From assembly GCF_032452875.1 (NCBI RefSeq), contig NC_083879.1, forward strand, positions 86,499,572-86,563,571: 64,000 nt of DNA, written 5' to 3'. The stretch is from Bos javanicus (lineage: Eukaryota; Chordata; Mammalia; Artiodactyla; Bovidae). The notes below the pieces were generated by a model. That model did no database searches, was not told the origin of the DNA, and worked only from the letters and a program-made list of their open reading frames with translations. Below are positions 59,501 to 64,000 of this stretch, in pieces. Positions within the stretch are counted from its first letter, which is position 1. The number at the start of each line of letters is the position of its first letter. The position numbers and the translations under genes are program-made.

Positions 59501-59980
59501 GAGGGGCACTGTCACCCACCCACATGACCCGGCGCACAGGCCCAGGGAGGTCATTGCACCGGTGGGCAGCCACGCCCCCCGCCGCCGGCACCGCCCGCCT
59601 GGGACCTGCTTCCCAGGCTTTTTCAGACACATCGGCCTCTGCTTCTCGTGCCTCTGAAGCTGCGGTTCTGCTCTTCGCTCGCTAACCTCCCCTAAACCCA
59701 CGCTCCCTCCTCCTCCTCCACGCACACTCACCTCGTAGCCTCACAGCCCGTCCCCTTGCTGCCCGCAGACCAGGGCACTGCCAGTCGAGCCGCTGGGATC
59801 CCACGGGAGGCTCAGGGCAGGGGTGCAAGTCCTACAATTTCTCAACGAAATCTCTCTCCACACAGGAAACTCTCTCCAGTAAGTGGCAGAGGAATAGAGC
59901 GGCCCAGAAGCGTCTTGGAGAGCAGTCCAGGGCTGTGCGCTCCAAGGGAGCCCCCTGAGCGGGGCACCCAGACTGCGTGA
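44153..59980 (+). CDS. SPACA7: SPACA7, sperm acrosome associated 7 (seven coding exons, complete)
   Basis: Joining 44153-44240, 47390-47446, 48873-48974, 49927-50031, 52079-52174, 59178-59258 and 59769-59980 gives 741 nt, a continuous frame of 246 aa plus stop. The protein has an N-terminal signal peptide (residues about 1-20, Leu/Val core) and then a polar, Ser/Thr/Glu-rich secreted chain with no membrane segment. Sequons are at N26, N36, N37-adjacent NT, N60 and a late NLS. The DEILVKEMLE block (49-58) and the ARIDES...FHEF block (84-101) align with what I remember of human SPACA7. SPACA7 is a testis-specific acrosomal protein released at acrosome exocytosis that helps sperm pass the cumulus. 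Human SPACA7 is about 195 aa, so this product is longer. Every intron is phase 1; intron 3 needs a GC donor. The gene faces TUBGCP3 tail to tail. Confidence 0.85.
44539..44575. repeat. (CA)n microsatellite in SPACA7 intron 1
   Basis: About 17 uninterrupted CA units with a short catacacac extension. Intronic. Confidence 0.97.
45446..45767. repeat. 81-bp tandem repeat, four copies, SPACA7 intron 1
   Basis: Copies start at 45446, 45527, 45608 and 45689, each 81 bp (the last slightly shorter). Each carries gagggcagctcagggc, a gtctctgctc block and ggcggacactgggctggcc. The period is 27 codons, so one + frame stays open across it, but no splice signals support translation. Confidence 0.93.
45931..45966. 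repeat. 7-bp tandem repeat cacaggg
   Basis: About five copies of gcacagg in a row inside SPACA7 intron 1. Confidence 0.9.
46020..46385. promoter_or_regulatory. Candidate enhancer in SPACA7 intron 1, SOX-motif dense
   Basis: A repeat-free block between two tandem repeats. It contains ACAATGG (46082-46088), TAATTA (46097-46102), AACAAAG (46134-46140), CATTGTTC (46289-46296), and ATGCAGAT overlapping ATTGTC (46329-46340), an arrangement like a POU-SOX composite site. Four SOX-type words in about 260 bp plus a homeodomain word suggest a developmental enhancer unrelated to the testis gene it sits in. Function and target are inference. Confidence 0.45.
46470..46705. repeat. About 36-39 bp minisatellite in SPACA7 intron 1
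   Basis: Six to seven degenerate copies of a unit with tgctctctggtctcc followed by ggggtcctgggggcggc. The length varies by insertion of extra gggtcctgg words. Confidence 0.9.
47390..47446 (+). CDS. SPACA7: SPACA7 coding exon 2
   Basis: 57 nt between a good acceptor (ccttattcccccacctcag) and donor TCTG|gtaagg at 47447. It encodes residues 30-48 plus the first base of codon 49: a Thr/Asn-rich piece with NNT sequon and the QEDM word that is also in the human protein as I recall it. Confidence 0.85.
48873..48974 (+). CDS. SPACA7: SPACA7 coding exon 3 (ends at a GC donor)
   Basis: 102 nt after acceptor gtgcttttcccaag. It encodes D49 to K82 and the first base of codon 83, starting with the conserved DEILVKEMLE block. 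The frame to exon 4 is kept only if the exon ends at 48974 with the donor gcaagt (48975-48980), a classic GC-AG donor consensus. The nearby GT at 48979 would place a stop codon a few codons into exon 4. Confidence 0.8.
49434..49532 (-). mobile_element. BovB 3'-terminal fragment (SPACA7 intron 3)
   Basis: Antisense terminal BovB text of about 100 bp: ttgttcagtcgctcagtcgt, the gcagcacgccaggcttccc block and ccatctcccagagtttgc, then abrupt truncation. Confidence 0.9.
49927..50031 (+). CDS. SPACA7: SPACA7 coding exon 4
   Basis: 105 nt between acceptor catgctcctcctcaag and donor AATG|gtaaat. It encodes residues 84-117 (starting ARIDESDQ, then FHEFADLSPISLETEDKI), the best match to the central part of human SPACA7 after the DEIL block. 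Acidic, with no cysteine. Confidence 0.85.
51119..51341 (+). mobile_element. Bov-tA SINE (SPACA7 intron 4)
   Basis: Sense SINE: cagacttcccgggtggccta head, cgggttcaatccctgggtcg B box, full body and tail gagacttcacttcacttca. Confidence 0.93.
51617..51690 (-). mobile_element. BovA-type SINE 3' fragment (SPACA7 intron 4)
   Basis: Starts with a (CTG)n tail of six units (ctgctgctgctgctgctgct) and aagtcacttcagtcgtgtcc, then runs into about 30 bp of rearranged text ending agtgggcagagtgag. 5'-truncated. Confidence 0.85.
51715..51860. mobile_element. Old L1M-type fragment (SPACA7 intron 4)
   Basis: Text resembling the L1M 3' region: ccgctgcaatgaacagcctg followed by a tctccagggaaaattcttag word and ggactgggataaggggtca. 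Diverged; boundaries approximate. Confidence 0.45.
52079..52174 (+). CDS. SPACA7: SPACA7 coding exon 5
   Basis: 96 nt between acceptor ttcttcatccaag and donor AACG|gtaaga. It encodes residues 118-149, a Ser/Gly/His/Glu-rich segment (EPSVDTSYGTSGPEGHHE at the start). Weakly similar to the human middle region; assigned mainly by phase, splice signals and position. Confidence 0.75.
52735..53310 (-). mobile_element. L1 ORF2 fragment (SPACA7 intron 5)
   Basis: On the - strand it encodes typical L1 ORF2 text: KFTRNHKRPRLARAILRKKN and then KAGAIILPGF within 53174-52917. The fragment has stops outside that piece and is inactive. Confidence 0.9.
53311..54292. other. SPACA7 intron 5 sequence, no element recognised
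   Basis: About 1 kb between the L1 fragment and the SINE cluster. GC-rich open frames on both strands (for example 53686-54123 -) lack recognisable domains and acceptable splice phase for SPACA7. Confidence 0.4.
54293..54572 (-). mobile_element. BovA dimeric SINE (SPACA7 intron 5)
   Basis: Antisense unit with two tandem bodies: first from tgctgctgttgctaagtcac to ccatttccttctccaatgca, then a linker with gaaagtgaaaagggaaagtg, then a second body ending attgccttctccgaagc. This is the A-dimer type. Confidence 0.9.
54573..54755 (+). mobile_element. Bov-tA SINE, head degraded (SPACA7 intron 5)
   Basis: Sense SINE with a diverged head (gaggctagcggtaaataact), the B-box-like ggtttgatccctgggtcagg, and the full body ending gtcggacatgactgac. 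It abuts the antisense dimer without a gap, so one probably inserted beside or into the other. Confidence 0.85.
54766..55066 (-). mobile_element. BovB 3' fragment (SPACA7 intron 5)
   Basis: Antisense BovB end from cattctctcagttgtatctg through ccatcaccaactcctggag to ggactgatttcctttcgg, about 300 bp and close to consensus. Confidence 0.92.
55155..55310 (-). mobile_element. Old L1M 3' region fragment
   Basis: gaaggtataatttgcatgca and gtgaaatccaccttcc (55180-55213) resemble the L1M 3' region. Probably belongs to the same degraded L1 as the pieces further right, but that is not provable by eye. Confidence 0.45.
55690..55806 (-). mobile_element. L1M fragment left of BovB insertion
   Basis: The text cagttttcatttctctagta at the right end continues, after the BovB, as ccaataatgttgagcatctt at 57019. 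Joined, this reads as the usual antisense L1 'catttctctaatgactagtgatgttgagcatc' theme. So the BovB inserted into an existing L1. Confidence 0.7.
55807..57013 (+). mobile_element. BovB LINE, 1.2 kb 3' part, with TSD (SPACA7 intron 5)
   Basis: Sense BovB from the RT domain (LPDVQAGFRKGRGTRDQIAN region) to the 3' end at 57013. The RT motif FIDYAKAFDCVDHNK is readable near 55940-55985 and GVRQGCILS near 56110-56135. The catalytic YADD box is changed to Tyr-Ala-Glu-Asp at about 56237-56248 and lies behind a frameshift, so the enzyme is dead. A perfect 11-bp duplication agtaaccaata flanks it (55796-55806, 57014-57024). Confidence 0.95.
57056..57175 (+). mobile_element. BovA-type SINE fragment nested in L1
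   Basis: Sense body only: ggaaacgccaatccaccc, ttcttacctggagaacccca, tggacagaggagcctggtg and the end gttggacacgactgagcatg. Interrupts the antisense L1, which resumes at about 57176. Confidence 0.88.
57176..58520 (-). mobile_element. Old L1 (ORF2 and 3' region), antisense
   Basis: Reads as antisense L1: atacaagtccttcatcagat, then a gaaaatattttctaccagac block, tcaatttatcaattttcatt, and further on gggatttctgcaactccac and aataggagtggttagaatgg. Diverged, with no long open frame. Together with 55690-55806 and 58780-58945 it forms one old L1 broken by later insertions. Confidence 0.8.
58555..58720 (+). mobile_element. Ancient interspersed repeat, family not named
   Basis: The text aaaagccagacagtaaagaa, then tttaggctctggcggcaacg, ctcactacttactgt, cagaagcagccagagacaat and caacaaaacttcattcatt follows a widely distributed mammalian repeat (ggccagatagtaaatatttta theme). 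I recognise the sequence but not the family name with certainty. Confidence 0.55.
58780..58945 (-). mobile_element. L1 fragment, continuation
   Basis: ttgatttttgagtgttgagcc and ccttgtgttcccagaataaa, ccagctggtcgtg are the antisense L1 ORF2 theme that follows the part ending at 58520. Confidence 0.65.
59178..59258 (+). CDS. SPACA7: SPACA7 coding exon 6
   Basis: 81 nt after a strong polypyrimidine acceptor (ttaatttttcccccag), donor TCAG|gtaaag. It encodes residues 150-176, a Lys/Gln-rich stretch with a predicted amphipathic helix QQLKQSVLDTILQNIGK. It lies 7 kb after exon 5, across a repeat-filled intron. Confidence 0.78.
59769..59980 (+). CDS. SPACA7: SPACA7 terminal coding exon 7
   Basis: Acceptor ccttgctgcccgcag, then 212 nt of open frame to TGA at 59978-59980, giving residues 177-246, a basic Arg/Ser/Pro-rich tail. 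AATAAA follows only 20 nt after the stop, which strongly supports this as the last exon. An internal gtaagt at 59879 could act as a phase-0 donor, but that would break the phase-1 pattern and there is no downstream exon in sight. Confidence 0.78.
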
Positions 59981-59999
59981 GCACACACCCACCCTTGGC

Positions 60000-60005
60000 A
60001 ATAAA
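60000..60005 (+). terminator. SPACA7: SPACA7 poly(A) signal AATAAA
   Basis: Canonical AATAAA 20 nt after the SPACA7 stop codon, followed by GT-rich text (catatgtatgtacatacg) near 60010-60028. Cleavage is expected at about 60020-60030, giving a very short 3' UTR of roughly 45 nt. Confidence 0.8.
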
Positions 60006-60314
60006 GAGCATATGTATGTACATACGTCACGCTGGTAACCGCTCCGCAGAAGGACAGAGTTCTGTTCTGTGACCTTAAGCAGTCCCTTTAAATGTTAAGC
60101 TAGAAGGTGAGGGTAGGTGGTTTTCTTTTAGTTTTTGTAAAGAAACAAGAAACAAACATTTGAGAAGAGCATGGAGACCTGCCTCTCTGCTACAGGGCAA
60201 GGCTTGAGACCCTCGAGGATCCTGTCCATGAAGAGCCAGTCTGAAGGCCTGATGTCAGCCTTCCCACCTCCCTCTTCTGGCAAGAAGTGTGCACACATGT
60301 GCGACATGCATATG

Positions 60315-60352
60315 TGCGTGCATGCACACACACACACACACGCACACACACA
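60315..60352. repeat. (CA)n microsatellite
   Basis: About 16 CA units with one CG interruption, in the intergenic gap after SPACA7. Confidence 0.95.
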
Positions 60353-60559
60353 ATGCCATTGCATCGCCACGTTCACCAGGCTGGGGAAACGCAAACTGAG
60401 GCTCCATGCCGGTTTTATGAAATGAGCGTGGGAACACGGAGGAACATGGTGGGGGATGCAAGAGGATCTGGGAAGCAGCACCTCCGTCTGACCCCCGCTG
60501 CCCCCACCACGGCCGGCCAGGGTACTTTGCTGTGCTCCTTCTGTCTGCAAACCCTCCAC

Positions 60560-60790
60560 GGATGTCTTTCCATTGGATCCCATTCAGCTGATAAGGCGCT
60601 GTGTTCAGCTGAAAGTCAACCTCTCCGCGGCTAAGCCAATGTGTTTGCAGAGACCTCCGCTGCACAATTACCAGGGCAGTTTGCACTGCCTTTGTTGAGC
60701 TGAAGAAGACAAGAAGAACTCTAAGGGAGGGCGACCCAGGGAAGAAGGCAGGACAACCTGGGATGGAAAAGCTTGTCATTTACTAATTTG
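60560..60790. other. Candidate conserved stretch between SPACA7 and TUBGCP3
   Basis: Repeat-free text with CCATTGGA (60569 region), two cagctgataag/cagctgaaagt words, and CTTTGTTGAGC near 60690. It looks constrained compared with the GC-rich sequence that follows, but this is only an impression. Confidence 0.25.
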
Positions 60791-63079
60791 ATCACTATCT
60801 CTACACTCCAGCCTTACACGCGGACGTCGTCCCCACCAAAAACCTGAACTGGGAGGAAGCAAGGTCTGCGTGGCGGCCAGGAGGAGGGGATGGAGACTCG
60901 AGGGCCTCGAGGCCACCCCCGGCAGCCCGGTGTGCCCAGGAGGTCCAGGGCCTTCATGGAAACTCTTGTCCAACTCTCACCCCAAGCGAGACTCAGCACC
61001 AGAGGAGGGCTAGAGGTGGGCACCAGCTGCCCACGCCTGTCAGACCAGGTCCAGAAGGCCTGGGTCACAGGGGTGCAGCTGTCCAGAGAGGAGCAGGCAG
61101 AGGCCAGGCCCAGCCCCCGTGGGGTAACGAACCTCCAGTGGGACCAGCCCTGTGCTCACAGGGGCGTCTCCAGATCCCCGGGTAACACGGAAGCCATGAC
61201 AGCCGCAGGGGACGCCTGGAGCAGGGCAGGTCCCCCGCGAGGCTGGTCTGCACTCCGGTGGGGAGGGGAGGCCTGACGGAGGCGGCCAGCCGGCACCCCG
61301 CGAGGCAGACACAGGCTGTCGCGCTCTCTGGGGCCCTCGGGGGTGGGGGCCGGGGCGAGGTCAGTGGTGGAGCTGGCGAGCCCCTGGGAGGACACCAGGC
61401 AGAAGCCGCCGTCAGCAGCACGAAGCTGGGCTCCAGGCAAGCTGCTGTGCGACTTTCGCTCCTTGCATTTTTATTAAAACCTTAAACTGGAAGAAAGGCA
61501 GAGAAATACACTTCTCTCCTTGAAGAGACACCTGGCAACATGGCCTCAGAACAATATCCATAATCACTTGGTCGGATTTCCATAACATCTGACTCAATTC
61601 TCTGGAGGCAGAGATCCCCGTGTGCTCACGCCCTGCTCCCCGAGTCGGCAGGGCGGGGCAAGGCATGAGGAGGCTGCAGTGGTGCACCCCCGCGGTGCCC
61701 CCTCCAAGCAGGCGGGGGATCTGACCCCAAGGCCTGGGGCGCTCAGCCCCAGCGCAGGGCCAGGTGACCCCGGCACGGCACCTGCTGTGCCTGGGTGCCC
61801 CCAGAACACACAGCAGTGGAGACGTCCCTGGGGCGGGGGGCCTGCACCACCCCCCTGCCCCGTGGCTTCTGTGGTTTCCGCCCCTCTCGCCCTCATGCGG
61901 ACCTGGCGCCCTGTGACCCAGTCTGAGTGTGACTGTGGCTATTCGACCCAACTCTTTTCCCTGCAAGTGAGGTTTTCCGTGGGCTGTGCCCTCCTGTCCC
62001 AGAGTCCAGTCTGGAGGACACGACCTCCCCAGAGATGGGGCGTCGCCCATCATGGGGTCTGCTGGGGACCAGGCCCAGGGGACAGGCCATTCGCCCAGCA
62101 GGACAAACAGCGAGTCCTCTAGCAGGAGCTCAGCCTTGGGGCTTCGGCCTCAGCAGCTGGCCTCCCTGGGTGGCAGCAGGGGCAGCGGGGGTGGGGGGCT
62201 CCTGTCCACTGAGCACAGGCCCCCTGACCGAGGACCGTGTGCTGGCCCCACGCAGGCTCTCCCCCGTGACGACCTGGAAGCTGAGAGCAGTGATCATTTT
62301 CTGGTGGAAGCAGTGACCTCCTGGGGCTGTGAGGGCTCCTGCCTCCAAACAGCTCACTCACAGTGGGCTCTCCCCTCCCCCACCCCAGGTGGAGCTCCCA
62401 CTCAATGCCAACTCTTCTGGGCAAGACCCTGCTGGGTGACAGGCTGCTTGACCCTTGGGGGCCAGACCCACAACCCATCCTGAGGTTTGAGAGCCTCCAC
62501 TGGCCCCGGCCCGCAGCCCTGGCCCCGGGAAGCTCCTCCTCAGCCCACAGGCCAGCTTGACTGCTTGACAGCTCTCTAGATGCAGAGCGGCGTGCGAGCG
62601 TGCTTTCCGCCAAGGACTCATCTCTGAGAGATGCTCGAGACAGAGCAGAGGCAGGCTCCGAGCCCCACGGACTCTGGGCAGTCCGTCTAGCAGCGCATGG
62701 CAGCCCCTCCGGGAAGCTGTGCGCTGGGGAACCTGCTTCCCAGCTCTGCCACGCGAATTTCTAAACCGAAAGTAAACGTGTATCCTAGGGAGCTTGGAAC
62801 CTCACCCTGGGTCCGCTGCTGGGCAGCCGGGGCCCCTGGTGCCCCTCTGTCCTGCAAGACCCTGCGCCCAGAGGAGCCAGTGTGGGTGTTGGAACACCGA
62901 TCTCCCCACCCCCCAGTGCGGGGGCCCTCGCTCACCCGAGCCTGAGGGGCGCACACGGTTAGTTTCCTGGCTTCACAGACGGTGATTCACGTGCTGAAGC
63001 ACAAACCCTGCTGACACCTGGCCCTGGAGCCTGGGGGTGAACTGTCCTCACAGACGAGTCGAGAAAGAACCAACACATC
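60791..63079. other. Convergent intergenic gap, GC-rich, no gene recognised
   Basis: No gene recognised. A short AT-rich island at about 61445-61600 carries a - strand AATAAA (61475-61470), which could be a distal poly(A) site for TUBGCP3 or part of an old insertion. The remainder is GC-rich with meaningless two-strand frames. Confidence 0.5.
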
Positions 63080-63923
63080 TGAAAGATAATTGCTTTTAAT
63101 TGTCTAAGTTTTCACTTACGCAACATAATAAAGGTGGATTTATGTGACTTGATATGACATTTTTACAAAAAATGTCCCCCCAACATCTGGGCAGCAGTAT
63201 ATAAATATTTACAATGAAAAAATAGGCAAGGAAAAAGGAAATCTTCATTATTCAAGACAATTTCTTTCCAATGCTTATCAGAATCCTGAAAATAAAATAC
63301 TTTGTTAACTTTTCAGGCATCCATATTTACACGGTGCTTCAGCTGATGGTTCAAAGAACTGAGGCATCAGGACTCTGCTCTTTTCTACTCTATTTCCCAA
63401 GTTATCTGAGAGTAAATGAGATACAAAAATGTAAACTTTGAAGGAAGAGAAAAAAAGAATAAACGTGTAAACACACTGATAGAAAGGTCCTTAGAGAGGT
63501 TAATATTTTACAACACTAAAAACCAAAATAAAATGCTCTCTATATTTCCTTAGTAGGGACATTAGATTTCAATTTAATTTGGTTATATTAACAAGAATTG
63601 CCTCTAAAGAGGATGTTAAAAAAATAGCAATGACATTACCATCTTAACTGATGAATATCCATCGCCTTAATTTTCTCTGAAAGAAAGTGTGATCTTTTAA
63701 AAAGTGACAAATATAAATTATATCGTGGAGGGCTTAAGAAACCTCAAAGTATGGTATCTTTTACATATGAAGACTTTAAAAAATAAATTCGGATAGTGCA
63801 AGCCAGCCCGTTTAACTTAGTGACGTCACGAACACGGTCAGTTCCGCTGTCTAGAGGCCCGCCCCACCTCTGGCCGAGCCGGCGTCCCGGGGACGTTTCC
63901 GGGGCGGCCCCCGGCGCTGGGCC
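63080..63923 (-). other. TUBGCP3: TUBGCP3 3' UTR
   Basis: About 840 nt between the TUBGCP3 stop and a - strand ATTAAA at 63100-63095, with a GT-rich run (gatgtgttggttc) just beyond, consistent with cleavage near 63080. Apart from about 130 GC-rich nt after the stop, the UTR is AT-rich and contains no recent ruminant repeat, in contrast to all surrounding non-coding DNA. The 3' end is inferred from these signals. Confidence 0.65.
63095..63100 (-). terminator. TUBGCP3: Probable TUBGCP3 poly(A) signal ATTAAA
   Basis: ATTAAA on the - strand, the commonest variant of AATAAA, followed by caattatctttcag and a GT-rich downstream element. It lies at the boundary where AT-rich UTR-like sequence gives way to GC-rich intergenic DNA. 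Confidence 0.55.
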
Positions 63924-64000
63924 TCAGGTGTGGGAGCTGCGCCGGCCCCGGGCACCCAGGGACACACGCAGCCTCGGCTCCCGTGCCCGGTAGTGCTCAT
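63924..64000 (-). CDS. TUBGCP3: TUBGCP3 C-terminus (partial, last coding exon)
   Basis: Reading the - strand from the window edge gives EHYRAREPRLRVSL, then GARGRRSSHT and a TGA at 63926-63924. This matches the C-terminal tail of gamma-tubulin complex component 3 as I know it, ending RGRRSSHT. GCP3 (Spc98 family) is one of the spokes of the gamma-tubulin ring complex, which nucleates microtubules at centrosomes. Only 24 codons are inside the window; the rest lies beyond 64000. The gene is convergent with SPACA7, as in human. Confidence 0.93.
   Translation of the reverse strand, partial: EHYRAREPRLRVSLGARGRRSSHT

Noticed and set aside
59756..59980. A single-exon gene starting at the upstream start-like codon 59756
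   Set aside because: The codons before 59769 are the intron end (ctgcccgcag); the frame is the terminal SPACA7 exon.
63796..63993. 65-codon + strand frame at the right end
   Set aside because: Antisense shadow of the TUBGCP3 last exon and 3' UTR.

Overview
This is vertebrate nuclear DNA from a ruminant, most likely a bovid. The window is full of BovB (RTE-type) LINE pieces, Bov-tA/BovA tRNA-derived SINEs, CHR-type cetartiodactyl SINEs and a solo class II ERV LTR of the kind common in cattle. Two genes can be read directly from codons and splice sites. They are the sperm acrosomal gene SPACA7 on the + strand (seven coding exons, 44153-59980, poly(A) signal at 60000) and the last coding codons and 3' UTR of TUBGCP3 on the - strand (63080-64000, running off the window). 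From memory, this tail-to-tail pair matches the human 13q34 order SOX1 - SPACA7 - TUBGCP3, so the window should be the bovid equivalent (distal BTA12 or OAR10; inference). The exact species cannot be told from the sequence alone.

Layout. 1-44 kb: no protein-coding gene recognised. This part holds a full nested repeat stack at 1612-5352 (a 5'-truncated BovB interrupted by a SINE and a solo LTR), a 1.15 kb G-rich minisatellite (10.68-11.84 kb), CpG-rich islands at about 12.0-12.7, 16.0-16.7 and 30.2-30.6 kb with no recognisable gene, a CA-rich repeat (17.36-17.66 kb), a local duplication (23.2/24.4 kb), a decamer repeat (31.3-31.7 kb) and a 1.5 kb TGGA-type satellite (37.68-39.17 kb). Several repeat-free, AT-leaning stretches carrying SOX-, POU- and homeodomain-like words (22.83-23.11, 26.85-27.13, 31.86-32.06, 34.15-34.65 kb) look like conserved non-coding elements, possibly part of the SOX1 regulatory landscape. 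44-60 kb: SPACA7. Its intron 1 holds an 81-bp tandem repeat, another minisatellite and a further SOX-motif-dense candidate element. Its intron 5 (7 kb) holds several nested SINEs, BovB and L1 pieces. 60-63 kb: short convergent intergenic gap. 63-64 kb: TUBGCP3 3' end.

SPACA7 reads as an intact gene: signal peptide, all introns in phase 1, open frame across all seven exons (predicted 246 aa). It includes one intron that keeps the frame only if a GC donor is used. I found no evidence for a novel multi-gene system. The most interesting points are the GC-AG intron, the candidate regulatory elements, the local duplication joined to a BovB end, and the well-preserved nested transposon histories. 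Conservation, repeat-family names and orthology were judged by eye and memory, with no database search.
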